A stretch of DNA of 64,000 nucleotides from SbD1 sp039679945 (GTDB lineage Bacteria; Desulfobacterota; Syntrophobacteria; Syntrophobacterales; Syntrophobacteraceae), in the NCBI GenBank assembly GCA_039679945.1, contig JBDKTY010000239.1, positions 1 through 64,000 on the forward strand. Direction: 5' to 3'. Below, one piece after another: positions 53,238 to 61,988 of the stretch (position 1 is the stretch's first letter; each line of letters opens with the position of its first letter). Below the pieces are notes generated by a model that did not search any database, was not told where the DNA came from, and saw nothing but the letters and a program-made list of their open reading frames with translations. The translations under genes were made by a program, and so were the position numbers.

Positions 53238-55586
53238 GTGAACTGCAAAAATGTATATTCAAACGTCCTGGAATGTATCGGCAATACCCCTCTCATCCGC
53301 ATCAACAGGATGAACCCGAACCCGAATGTCACCCTTTACATAAAGTTCGAAGCAAAGAACCCCGCCGGCAGTATCAAGGATCGCGCCGCACTCTCAATGA
53401 TCGAGACAGCCGAACGGGAAGGCCAACTCGTCCCGGGCAAAATCATAGTCGAGGCCACCAGCGGCAATACCGGGATAGGGCTCGCGATGGTCGCCGCCGT
53501 GAAGGGCTACCAGGTCCTTCTTGCCATGCCGGAGACAGCCAGCCTCGAACGGCAGAAAATCCTGAAAGCATTGGGGGCCGAACTGCTGCTCACCCCGGGA
53601 GCACTCGCAACCGACGGTGCGATTGAAGAAGTGTATAACCTCGTCAGGGAAAACCCTGACCGGTATTTCATGACCGACCAGTATAATAACCCGGCCAACG
53701 TGAATGCACACTACAACGGGACCGGTCCCGAGATCTACGAGCAGACCGAAGGTAAAGTGAATGTGGTCGTGGCGACCCTGGGCACGACCGGCACGGCCAT
53801 GGGCATCATGAAGGCCATGCGGCAGCGCGACCCTCGAATCAAGGTCGTTGCGGTCGAGCCCAACCCCGGCCACAAGGTCCAGGGCCTCAAGAACATGAAG
53901 GAATCCTATATCCCCGGGATCTTTGACCGGCACGCACTCGATGAGGTCGTCCACGTCAACGATGAGGATGCGTTCGTGGCTGCCCGCCGCCTGGCCCGCG
54001 AGGAAGGCATTTTCGCGGGGATGAGTTCCGGGGCTGCAATGGCGGTAGCCATGCGGATTGCATCCGGCATGAAGGAAGGGGTTATTGTCGCTGTTCTGCC
54101 TGATGGAGGGGACAGGTATCTCAGTACCAACCTGTTCACCACCATGCTTGAGCCGGATTTCAAATTCTACAATCTCATCGAGCGCCAAAAGACCGAATTC
54201 AAGCCCGTCCGCGAGGGCAAGGCGCGCATCTGCGTAACCGGCCCACCACTCGATCAGCCGCTTTCCATTCAGGATTCCCGAAGGTTCCTCATTGCGGATC
54301 TTCTTTCCAGATTCTTTCAGGCCAAGAGCTTTTCCGTCGATGAGGTGGTTCTCATCCCGGATTTCGACAGCCGCACCATAAACAGCTCGCTTGCCGCTGG
54401 AATGTGCCTGGGGCCTTACACGCAACAGCGATTCGAGTCTTTCCTGGGCGACCTGGACGCCCTCGGAATCCACCGGGCCTACCGCTATCCACGCACGACG
54501 GAACATCTCGATACCATAGTCGAATTTACGCGTGAGCTTATCGATAACAAACTCGCCTATGAAAAGCTCCGGTCGGTATATTTCGACCTGTCAAAGAGCA
54601 AGAATTACGGCAAGCTGTCCCGGGTCAACCTGAAGAAAATCCGGTTGGGAAAAACAGTAGACCTGAATGCTTATGAAAAACTCAATCCGAGTGATTTTGC
54701 TCTGCTCAAGCGAGCCACCCTTTCCGAACTCAAACGCGGGGCTTTCGTCAAAACCGACTGGGGTAACGTAATTCCCACCTGGCACATTTCGGCCGCTTCG
54801 GCCGCCATTCACGACCTTGGACCGCAGATCGACATCCTTGTCAGCAGCATGGATTTCCTCTTCCCACACCTGGAAAACGTCCGCGAGATAGGTGAGGCGC
54901 TCACTGGAAAGCCTTTCGCCAACACTTGGATGATCGCGGAGCGGATATGGTCGGCCAGGAAAGATAAAAAGCAGAAATCCATAGAGGAAGGCATGCCTGT
55001 TCGGGGACTTTTCGATATGGGCTATTCGGCGCGCGAGGTCCGGTACTGGCTGCTGTCGACCCATTACCGCAAGCCCATCCATGCCACACCCGAGAGTCTG
55101 GGCAGTGCCGCGGCGGGACTCAGGCGCATAGACGAATTTCTCAAGAAGGTGCGGACGTGCCGCATGGTGGAGATGGAAGAAAGCCCGCTTACCGAAATGG
55201 TGCACGCACTGGAACAGGATTTCCTGAATGCGCTTGCCGATGACCTGAACGTGCCGCATGCCCTCGCAAGCATATTCAGGTTCATACGGCACGCAAATCC
55301 CATCTTCGACCGTTACGGCGCGGGTCAAGCGGAGAAAAGACTGGTCATGGACGTCTTCCGGAAAACGGACGCCATACTCGGAGTTCTCGACCTCGGAATT
55401 CGTGCCCTTGGCCCCGCCGAGCAAGAACTCCTCCACAAGCGCGAGGAGGCAAGAGCAAAGAAAGACTGGACCGCGGCCGACCTGATCAGAGACCAGCTTC
55501 TGCAATGCGGCATCCGGGTAATTGACACCCCCGCCGGGGCCAGGTGGGAATATTGCACGCCGCAATATAATGAGGTGCTCGGCTAG
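53238..55586 (+). CDS. Cysteine synthase fused to a non-canonical cysteinyl-tRNA synthetase-like domain
   Basis: 782 aa from a GTG at 53238 (AGGA eight bases upstream); ATGs at 53229 and 53205 are alternatives. Residues 1-300 are a PLP-dependent O-acetylserine sulfhydrylase/cystathionine-beta-synthase-type domain: NPAGSIKDR with PLP Lys47, TSGNTG (74-79) and GTTGT (182-186) are intact. Residues about 308-782 follow CysRS from end to end (TEFKPVREGKARICVTGP, ..., REVRYWLLSTHYRKP, anticodon domain). But HIGH is SIQD, KMSKS is KDKKQKS, and the zinc ligands read Thr334 for the first Cys, Ala519 for the second, and HLENV for HHENE. So the second half should not charge tRNA. A separate cysS is expected elsewhere. 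Confidence 0.9.
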   Translation: MNCKNVYSNVLECIGNTPLIRINRMNPNPNVTLYIKFEAKNPAGSIKDRAALSMIETAEREGQLVPGKIIVEATSGNTGIGLAMVAAVKGYQVLLAMPETASLERQKILKALGAELLLTPGALATDGAIEEVYNLVRENPDRYFMTDQYNNPANVNAHYNGTGPEIYEQTEGKVNVVVATLGTTGTAMGIMKAMRQRDPRIKVVAVEPNPGHKVQGLKNMKESYIPGIFDRHALDEVVHVNDEDAFVAARRLAREEGIFAGMSSGAAMAVAMRIASGMKEGVIVAVLPDGGDRYLSTNLFTTMLEPDFKFYNLIERQKTEFKPVREGKARICVTGPPLDQPLSIQDSRRFLIADLLSRFFQAKSFSVDEVVLIPDFDSRTINSSLAAGMCLGPYTQQRFESFLGDLDALGIHRAYRYPRTTEHLDTIVEFTRELIDNKLAYEKLRSVYFDLSKSKNYGKLSRVNLKKIRLGKTVDLNAYEKLNPSDFALLKRATLSELKRGAFVKTDWGNVIPTWHISAASAAIHDLGPQIDILVSSMDFLFPHLENVREIGEALTGKPFANTWMIAERIWSARKDKKQKSIEEGMPVRGLFDMGYSAREVRYWLLSTHYRKPIHATPESLGSAAAGLRRIDEFLKKVRTCRMVEMEESPLTEMVHALEQDFLNALADDLNVPHALASIFRFIRHANPIFDRYGAGQAEKRLVMDVFRKTDAILGVLDLGIRALGPAEQELLHKREEARAKKDWTAADLIRDQLLQCGIRVIDTPAGARWEYCTPQYNEVLG

Positions 55587-55719
55587 GACGGAAGAGCGTT
55601 CAAGATGCATCCGGCCTGAGAAAAGAGTTTGGCGGTGAGGCCGTGGATGGCCCGGACACTTGTTGTCCGGGTCCGAAACGGTTTGGCTCCTCTTTAACAG
55701 TGCTCACAAAGTGACCCGG

Positions 55720-55862
55720 TAACCCGCTATTAACCCGCTATTAACCCGATACTAACCCGATACTAACCCGGTATTAACCCGATACTAACCCGGTATTAAC
55801 CCGATACTAACCCGGTATTAACCCGATACTAACCCGGTATTAACCCGATACTAACCCGGTAG
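55720..55862. repeat. Tandem array of 13 copies of an 11-bp unit
   Basis: Units are TAACCCGCTAT (2 copies), TAACCCGATAC (6) and TAACCCGGTAT or GGTAG (5), the last two alternating to give a 22-bp higher-order period. It lies after the fused gene and before the hairpin, between convergent genes. The 11-bp period is close to one DNA turn. Bases 55587-55719 before it hold no gene. Confidence 0.9.
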
Positions 55863-55896
55863 GTTGGGGTGAGCGGAGCGAACCCCAACCTACCGG
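55856..55896. terminator. 15-bp perfect hairpin after the 11-bp array
   Basis: 55856-55870 pairs with 55882-55896 without mismatch; the loop is GAGCGGAGCGA. The palindrome type (GTAGGTTGGGGT...ACCCCAACCTAC) resembles dispersed REP-like palindromes seen in many bacteria. It may stop transcription from both sides, being between convergent genes, but has no T-run. Confidence 0.7.
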
Positions 55897-56024
55897 CTAC
55901 CGGCTGAATAAGCAAAGGTTTAAAGTCCAGCGCCCCGATAACGAGCATCCGGGTTGCCCGGTACCACGACCGCCGATGCGTATGTGGCCGGATTAAACGG
56001 GTTGTACTCAGGAGAGTCGATCCT

Positions 56025-56080
56025 GAATGCGGCTAGTGTGTAATCACCCGGTGGAAATGCGGCTAATGCGAATCACCCGG
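56025..56080. repeat. Short direct duplication downstream of malQ
   Basis: AATGCGGCTA followed by AATCACCCGG occurs twice (56026-56050 and 56056-56080) with small changes and a period of about 30 bases. It ends next to the malQ stop. Bases 55897-56024 hold no gene. Confidence 0.6.
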
Positions 56081-56085
56081 CAGCA

Positions 56086-57582
56086 CTATTTCCCGCGGCC
56101 GTACAGTTTTGTCATTTCGAGGATCTTCCGTGCAAGCTCCGGGGTGAGCTGTTCCGCACTAACCCGCCACTCCCAGTTGCCAAAAGTAGTGGAAGGCGTA
56201 TTCATTCTCGCCTCTGCCCCGAGTTCCAGGAAATCCTGCATGGGTATAATCGCCGTATCGGCCACGGACATCATGGCGCACCGGGTCAACTCCGCGCTCA
56301 CATTCACATCGTCTATTTCGCGGCCGAGATAGCGGGAGAGCGTTTCCTTCTCCTCTTCGGCGGCATCGTGCGCGAACCATCCCATGGTTGTGTTGTTGTC
56401 GTGGGTCCCCGTGTATATGATGCAATTGCGCACATGGTTGTGCGGTATGTACGGATTGGTCACGGCATCGCCGCCAAAGGCGAAGTGAAGTATCTTCATC
56501 CCGGGGAACTTATAGGTTTCCATTACTTCCTTGACCTCGGCCGTGATGACCCCCAGGTCTTCGGCAATGATGGGCAGACGGGGAAAACGCGTGAGGAGCG
56601 TGTCGAAAAACTCCCGTGTCGGTACCTCGACCCACCTGCCGTTTACCGCGGTCTTTTCGGAGGCGGGAATCTCCCAGTAGGCGACAAACCCCCTGAAATG
56701 GTCCAGGCGTATCAAATCCAGGTATTTCAGGTTGTGTTCCAAGCGTTCGATCCACCATGAAAACGACTTGTCCCTCAACGCATCCCAGGAATAGACGGGA
56801 TTTCCCCAGAACTGACCGGTCTCGCTGAAGTAATCAGGAGGCACTCCGGCCACCGCTATGGGCCTTTTTTCCTCATCGAGTTTGAAAAGCTCCGGATGAG
56901 ACCAGACATCGGAGCTGTCGTAGCTGACGTATATCGGAAGGTCTCCAATGATCTGGATGTTCTTCCCGACGCAATACTCCTTGAGAGCCATCCACTGACT
57001 AAAGAATAGAAACTGGTAGAACTTCTCCCGCGCGATCGCGGTCGCATGTTCTTCTCGCCACCGTGCCAGAGCAGACGGCTCCCTGTCCCTGATCTCACGC
57101 GGCCACTCATACCAGGCCGCTCCGCCAAACTCTTCCTTGAGAGCGGTAAAAAGAGCGTAATCATCCAGCCAGCAGGCACTTTCGCGCAGAAAGCCCTCGA
57201 ACCGGCACTCCCGATCGTGCAGTGTCCTTGATTTTTCAAAGGCGAGTTCCAGCACCTCGTGCTTGAACTCCGATGCCAGCTTGTAGTCAGTCCTGCGCCC
57301 ATGGAAGAGAGGCAAACGGCACAGGTCCGCGGCGGCCAGGTACCCTTCCCTGACGAGCAGGTCCAGGCCTATGAGCAGCGGGTTTCCGGCAAATGCGGAA
57401 TAGCTGCAGTAAGGGGAATTCCCGCATGCCTGCGACGAGGGGCTGAAAGGCAGGATTTGCCAGATCGTCTGGCCGGCATCGGCCATAAAATCGGCGAATG
57501 CGTACGCACCGCTTCCGAGGTCTCCGATCCCGAACTCGGAGGGAAGCGAGGTGATGTGCAGCAAGATTCCGCTTCTTCTCAC
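56086..57582 (-). CDS. malQ: 4-alpha-glucanotransferase (amylomaltase)
   Basis: 498 aa from a GTG at 57582 with GAGGAG nine bases upstream; the frame stays open for another 84 codons to 57834, but the added residues do not resemble MalQ and the normal length is near 500. Glycoside hydrolase family 77: RRSGILLHITSLPSEFGIGDLG (start), GDLPIYVSYDSSDVW, RLDHFRGF (nucleophile Asp), IAEDLGVIT (acid Glu) and THDNNTTMGWF (Asp). It moves maltosyl units in glycogen or starch use. It is a single gene. Confidence 0.95.
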   Translation of the reverse strand: MRRSGILLHITSLPSEFGIGDLGSGAYAFADFMADAGQTIWQILPFSPSSQACGNSPYCSYSAFAGNPLLIGLDLLVREGYLAAADLCRLPLFHGRRTDYKLASEFKHEVLELAFEKSRTLHDRECRFEGFLRESACWLDDYALFTALKEEFGGAAWYEWPREIRDREPSALARWREEHATAIAREKFYQFLFFSQWMALKEYCVGKNIQIIGDLPIYVSYDSSDVWSHPELFKLDEEKRPIAVAGVPPDYFSETGQFWGNPVYSWDALRDKSFSWWIERLEHNLKYLDLIRLDHFRGFVAYWEIPASEKTAVNGRWVEVPTREFFDTLLTRFPRLPIIAEDLGVITAEVKEVMETYKFPGMKILHFAFGGDAVTNPYIPHNHVRNCIIYTGTHDNNTTMGWFAHDAAEEEKETLSRYLGREIDDVNVSAELTRCAMMSVADTAIIPMQDFLELGAEARMNTPSTTFGNWEWRVSAEQLTPELARKILEMTKLYGRGK

Positions 57583-57872
57583 TTTAGTCAGCTCCTCAAT
57601 AAAAAGAATGTCTTCGGCATTTAGCCGGGTTACGGCAAAATTAAGATTTTTTGGTCGAACATGAAAGGACAATATTGATGTCGGCTGTTTCGAAGCAATG
57701 GACAATGAAAATTCCTCACGGCTCGGCATCGATTTGCGGTTTTCACGCAATGGGCAAGTCCAACGGCGGCAGTTGCATCCCGGACGATGATCCGCCGTAC
57801 CCGATGCTCCGGTCGCGAGATCGGAGCCATCCATGCCCCGCCAGCCTTCTCCGGGAGTTCAGGTCCACTGTC
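57583..57872. other. Divergent spacer upstream of malQ
   Basis: No gene. Bases 57810-57840 are a near copy of the signal-peptide-coding stretch of the CAP gene at 39408-39438 (three differences in 31 bases), and the matching frames translate alike (VARSEPSMP versus VATSDPSMP). Confidence 0.45.
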
Positions 57873-57977
57873 TCAGCCCCGGCCCCACGATCAACCTTAC
57901 CCCTGGCAATAGGGCTGCCACTTTTCGGACGCCTGGTTGTGTTTCAGCCCCGGTCCCACGATTAACCTCACCCCTGG
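57873..57977. repeat. 34-bp imperfect direct repeat pair
   Basis: A 34-base element at 57873-57906 recurs at 57944-57977 with a few differences (TCAGCCCCGG...CCCCTGG ends), 37 other bases between. Same geometry as the pairs at 52678 and 52926 but a different sequence. Confidence 0.75.
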
Positions 57978-58155
57978 ACTCTCCCCGTCATTTCAATACT
58001 TTCTTTTCGGTGCTATATATGGCTCTCGATCCTGCCGCGCCCGCATTGTTTACTGGTGAGATGCCGGGCGCTCCCCCGCTGTTCCCGCGCGCGGAAACGG
58101 CAAACCGAAATTCAGATAAAACAGGGAAACCGGTCCCTTTCCCAAAGGAAAACCC

Positions 58156-59349
58156 ATGATGACAAAAGGCTTGCTTGACAAGCTCTTTGAAGCCGCAAGC
58201 ATTCAACGCTGGAACGACCACGTGCGGCCCGTCGAATTCACGGAACTCGACAAGCAGGCCCACAAGATGATTCTTGTTTACCTCCTCGCGAAACTGGAGG
58301 AATCGGAACGCCAGGTGGAAATAGACTGGTTGAAACTCATCGAGGGCGGAATATTCGAATTCCTCCCCCGCATCATACTCACGGATATAAAGGCCCCGGT
58401 GTATCACAAGCTGATGAGCCAAAAGGGCCGTGAGATAAACACTCTTATTGTTCAGAAGGTCGAGCGGGACATCCGCGGCATAGAGGGCGACTTTTTGGCC
58501 AAATTCAGACAATACCTGTTCGATCCCAACTACGCGCGGTTTGAAAAGAGATTACTCAAAGCCGCCAATTACCTCGCTACAAACTGGGAATTCCAGATCA
58601 TCTACAACACCGCTCCCTTCATCTATGGAATAGACAAGACCAGGGAAGAGATTGAGAATCAGATCGAAGACCATTATGATCTCATCGGTGTGCAGAAGAT
58701 ATCCCTCCGGAAAAAATCCTTCGGCTTTATCGACCTGTGCGCGCAACTCCGTTTCCAACAAAGGTGGGCCAACTCGCAGCGCATTCCCAGGACATCGGTG
58801 CTCGGCCACATGCTCCTGGTCGCGATGATGTCCTACTTTTGCTCTGTTCAGTTGAACGCTTGCCCGCGGCGCATACGCAACAATTTCCTGTGCGGACTGT
58901 TTCATGACCTTCCGGAAGTCCTCACGCGTGACATCGTTTCACCCGTCAAGACCTCTGTCGAAGGACTCGACGAAATAATAAAGACCTATGAGAGACGGCA
59001 GTTCGAGGAGCGGATTCTCCCCCTGCTCCCACCGCCTTTGCGCGATGAGGTAGACTACTTCATCGATGACGAGTTCGCGAACAGGATAAAGGAAGGCGAA
59101 GAGGTCTCGAAGGGCATGACAAGCAAGCAAATGCAGGACTCGTACAATGAAGACCGGTTCTCACCGGTAGACGGCGAACTCATCAAGGCATGTGACAAGC
59201 TCGCGGCCTTTATCGAGGCATCCCTTTCCATCCGGTATGGAATCAGTTCGCATCATCTCGAGGAAGGCAAGAAGATTCTGTATGAGACCTACAAGGACGA
59301 GCGTTATGCGGACATCCGTTTTAAAGAGCTTTTTGATTTCTACAATTGA
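58156..59349 (+). CDS. HD-domain hydrolase (YfbR-like)
   Basis: 397 aa; AAAGGA precedes the double ATG (58156/58159). The middle has TSVLGHMLLVAMMSYF, LCGLFHDLPEVLTRDIVSPVK and, later, ACDKLAAFIEASLSI, the HD signature of the YfbR/5'-nucleotidase clan. The N-terminal 180 residues and the inserted helical segment are not assigned. A 5'-deoxynucleotidase role is possible but the longer architecture suggests something else. Single gene between repeats and a 280-base gap. Confidence 0.82.
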   Translation: MMTKGLLDKLFEAASIQRWNDHVRPVEFTELDKQAHKMILVYLLAKLEESERQVEIDWLKLIEGGIFEFLPRIILTDIKAPVYHKLMSQKGREINTLIVQKVERDIRGIEGDFLAKFRQYLFDPNYARFEKRLLKAANYLATNWEFQIIYNTAPFIYGIDKTREEIENQIEDHYDLIGVQKISLRKKSFGFIDLCAQLRFQQRWANSQRIPRTSVLGHMLLVAMMSYFCSVQLNACPRRIRNNFLCGLFHDLPEVLTRDIVSPVKTSVEGLDEIIKTYERRQFEERILPLLPPPLRDEVDYFIDDEFANRIKEGEEVSKGMTSKQMQDSYNEDRFSPVDGELIKACDKLAAFIEASLSIRYGISSHHLEEGKKILYETYKDERYADIRFKELFDFYN

Positions 59350-59669
59350 TGTGCTACCGTCTGTGTTCGCTATCTATTGATATAGCTATAAAGGACTTGT
59401 CCACGAATTGACCTTTGGGGGGATCGCGCCGGAATTCGAGGCTGATTTGGCAGCAAGAATTGTACAAAACCACGGCCGCAGTTGAACCACGGCGAGGATT
59501 CTGCGATTGAGGCGCGGACAAATCAGGCCAGAGGCCGGATGCGAGCGCAAGGGTTTTTTTACGGATAAGCCCCGAGACTGAACTAATCTGAGTTATACGT
59601 CGCACCCGAGTTACTTCTCGCCAGCTTATGCATCCATACTGGAGATCCTACACCAAGGAGCTGAACTCA

Positions 59670-60152
59670 ATGCAAATAGTGGAACCGGTAAGAGTTGAAA
59701 GATCCTACGTCCAGAAGCTTCGCGGAATACCTCGCAACATCTTCCCGCTGCTGTGTCCGGTGCGCGAAAAGGAATGGGCCGAGGGCTGGGACCCGTTGGC
59801 TGTCTATACCCATTCCGGGTTTGCCGAGGATGATTGCATCTTTACAACCGGAGATGAGAAACCCGATTCAATATGGGTAATTACGGTCTTCGATCCCGAG
59901 CACCATAATCTTGAGATCTTGAAGATCACTCCCGGAATGACAGTCGGAAAAATCACGATTACCCTGTCGGCAAACGAGACCGGCAACACCGATGCTCAAG
60001 TGAAGTACACGTACACCGCCATCAGTCCCGAGGGGGAAGACTTTGTCCGTAGCTATTCAGAGGATTTTTTCGAACAATTCATGCAGTATTCCGAGTCTAC
60101 CCTGAATGAATTTCTTGAGCGGCAGCAAAGAGGTGATAACGGCAACAAATGA
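59670..60152 (+). CDS. SRPBCC (START-like) family protein
   Basis: 160 aa from 59670, AAGGAG nine bases upstream. VERSYVQKLRGIPRNIFPLLCPVREKEWAEGW, then DDCIFTTG and SIWVITVFDPEHHNLEI, fit the polyketide-cyclase/START-like fold that binds hydrophobic ligands. No ligand is known. Bases 59350-59627 before it hold no gene that I can support. Confidence 0.78.
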   Translation: MQIVEPVRVERSYVQKLRGIPRNIFPLLCPVREKEWAEGWDPLAVYTHSGFAEDDCIFTTGDEKPDSIWVITVFDPEHHNLEILKITPGMTVGKITITLSANETGNTDAQVKYTYTAISPEGEDFVRSYSEDFFEQFMQYSESTLNEFLERQQRGDNGNK

Positions 60153-60169
60153 TGACGGCTCCAGAATGA

Positions 60170-60198
60170 GGAAGGGCGGACACCAAGTCCGCCCTTCC
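60170..60198. terminator. Bidirectional terminator between SRPBCC gene and CoA-transferase
   Basis: GGAAGGGCGGAC (60170-60181) and GTCCGCCCTTCC (60187-60198) form a perfect 12-bp stem with a 5-base loop, between convergent genes. On the plus strand it is followed by CCTCAGTTTGCCTTTC. It would end both transcripts. Confidence 0.75.
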
Positions 60199-60247
60199 CC
60201 TCAGTTTGCCTTTCGACCGTAGTATCGGTGATCCCGAGGGCGCCGAC

Positions 60248-61540
60248 CTACCTTCCAATCTTTTTGCAGTCTTCCTTCAGTTGTTCCCTGAAATCCGGAT
60301 GGGTGACTTCTACAAGCGCGGCACACCGTTGCCGGAGCGTCTTTCCTTTCAGGTGCGCGATCCCGTATTCCGTCACCACGTAATCCACGTCGTTGCGCGA
60401 GGTTGTGACTGCCTGCCCGGCCGAAAGAGTGGCGGAGATCCGGGACTGCGTACCCTTGGCGGCCGTGGAGGGAAGAGCGATTATGCTCCGTCCGCCTTTG
60501 GACCGGGCTGCTCCGCGAACGAAGTCCACCTGGCCTCCAACTCCGCTGAACTGCTGGGCGCCGAGCGCATCCGCCGCGACCTGGCCCATGCAGTCCACCG
60601 CGAGCGCGGAGTTGATGGAAACCATGTTGTCGTTCTGAGCAATGATGAATGGATCGTTAGTGAAGTCCACGGGGTAGCCTTCAATCATGGTGTTCTCATT
60701 CATCCATTCATAGAAGGCATTCGTCCCCATGGCGAAGGAGATTATGATTTTCCCATTATGGAATGTCTTGCGCCGGCAGGTTATCACGCCTTCGTTCACC
60801 AGCTTCATGACACCGTCCGAGATCATTTCGGAGTGGATTGCCAGGTCATTTTTCTCGCCCAGGAAACTCAGGACGGCATCGGGGATGGCGCCTATTCCAA
60901 GCTGGAGACAGTCTCCATCCTTGATCAGGCTGGCGACATTGCTGCCGATCGCCTTTTCCACCTCCCCGAGAACGGGAGGAGACAATTGAATCAGGGGCTC
61001 GGTGGAAGGCACGAAATAACTGATATCACTCACGTGCAGGTAGGAGTCGCCGCCGATCCGGGGCATCTGGGGACTTACCGCGGCAATGGCTGTTTTGGCG
61101 CTGACAGCGGCCTGTTTTGTGTAGTCAACCGAAATGCCCAGGCAGACAAATCCCAGCTTATCCGGAGGGGAAACAGTCATCAACGTCACATCGACCGGCA
61201 GTACGTTATTGCGAAACAGCAGCGGGATTTCGCTAAAATGACATGGGGTATAGTCCCCCCTCCCATCATTGACAGCCTTGCGGGTGCTGGCGCCGACAAA
61301 AAGGGAGTTGTGGTGGAATGACTTTTGATATTCCGGACGGCAGTATTTTCCCTCTCCCATGGAGACCATGTGAACAATCTCCACGTTTTCAAGCTGATCC
61401 CCGCGTGCGACCATGGCATCAACCAGGCACTTCGGCTCCCCGCACGCATGGGCATGCACTACCCTGTCACCTGATTTGATCTTCTCGGCTGCTTCCGCGG
61501 CGGTCAGTAATCTACTATTGTAATAGTCCTGCCATTTCAT
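60248..61540 (-). CDS. abfT: 4-hydroxybutyrate CoA-transferase-type enzyme
   Basis: 430 aa. It would move CoA from acetyl-CoA (or another acyl-CoA) to 4-hydroxybutyrate. The two class I CoA-transferase halves are seen; the CoA-ester-forming Glu238 lies in IHSEMISDG, and GVGGQVDFVRGA is the second signature, both as in 4-hydroxybutyrate CoA-transferases. Related acetyl-CoA hydrolases are an alternative. The dehydratase gene two genes upstream supports 4-hydroxybutyrate. Last gene of the operon, ended by the hairpin at 60170. Confidence 0.9.
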   Translation of the reverse strand: MKWQDYYNSRLLTAAEAAEKIKSGDRVVHAHACGEPKCLVDAMVARGDQLENVEIVHMVSMGEGKYCRPEYQKSFHHNSLFVGASTRKAVNDGRGDYTPCHFSEIPLLFRNNVLPVDVTLMTVSPPDKLGFVCLGISVDYTKQAAVSAKTAIAAVSPQMPRIGGDSYLHVSDISYFVPSTEPLIQLSPPVLGEVEKAIGSNVASLIKDGDCLQLGIGAIPDAVLSFLGEKNDLAIHSEMISDGVMKLVNEGVITCRRKTFHNGKIIISFAMGTNAFYEWMNENTMIEGYPVDFTNDPFIIAQNDNMVSINSALAVDCMGQVAADALGAQQFSGVGGQVDFVRGAARSKGGRSIIALPSTAAKGTQSRISATLSAGQAVTTSRNDVDYVVTEYGIAHLKGKTLRQRCAALVEVTHPDFREQLKEDCKKIGR

Positions 61541-61554
61541 TGCAGTCCTCCTTC

Positions 61555-61863
61555 TCAGACATTTTTCAGCCGGATGAGCATTTCAGCCACCCTGTCAGCA
61601 ATCTCAGCTTCCGCAACGGGCTGCAAGTCAACCATAGCTCCACTCACAAGGATGCAGGTCCCCGCGGCCTCACCGGTGATTTCCGGTCGATCGACACAGG
61701 CCGACGTGCATCCACACATCAGGATACCAATCTCCCATTCCCTGGAGGGTCTCCCGGTGATCACTTCGATCCTCCCTCGGAGCCGGTCTTCCAACTCCCG
61801 GACGATTTGTGCGCGATCGATCCGCGGATTGCATCCGCCGCAATACTTGACGTCAATCTTCAT
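61555..61863 (-). CDS. Small CGGCN-motif protein in 4-hydroxybutyrate operon
   Basis: 102 aa from 61863 (AAGGG upstream). It begins KIDVKYCGGCNPRIDR, with CGGCNP at 8-13, and has MCGCTSACVDRPEI (three Cys) in the middle, so five conserved-looking cysteines in all. I recognise the CGGCN pattern from small proteins of anaerobes but no function. The fold could be thioredoxin-like or Fe-S binding. It is between the dehydratase and the CoA-transferase, 14 bases before the latter, so its job is probably tied to that pathway. Confidence 0.72.
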   Translation of the reverse strand: MKIDVKYCGGCNPRIDRAQIVRELEDRLRGRIEVITGRPSREWEIGILMCGCTSACVDRPEITGEAAGTCILVSGAMVDLQPVAEAEIADRVAEMLIRLKNV

Positions 61864-61883
61864 CAACCGGCTAACCCTTATGG

Positions 61884-61921
61884 GGCCGCCACGCTGTCGC
61901 ATGAGCGTGGGCGTGGCGGCC
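61884..61921 (-). promoter_or_regulatory. Intercistronic hairpin after abfD
   Basis: GGCCGCCACGC (61884-61894) pairs perfectly with GCGTGGCGGCC (61911-61921), 16-base loop. It lies between the dehydratase stop and the next start, with no T-run, so it may stabilise the upstream mRNA or partly terminate. Confidence 0.55.
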
Positions 61922-61988
61922 GAAATTAATTGGACAGTTGAACACGGATATTAAGACCAGCGAGCTAACCAGTAGTGCCGCCGAACTC

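Noticed and set aside
53394..54506. 370-codon minus-strand open frame
   Set aside because: Antisense to the cysteine-synthase domain, which is clearly coding.
57583..57834. 84-residue N-terminal extension of MalQ
   Set aside because: Not MalQ-like, and a GTG at 57582 with GAGGAG nine bases upstream gives the usual length.
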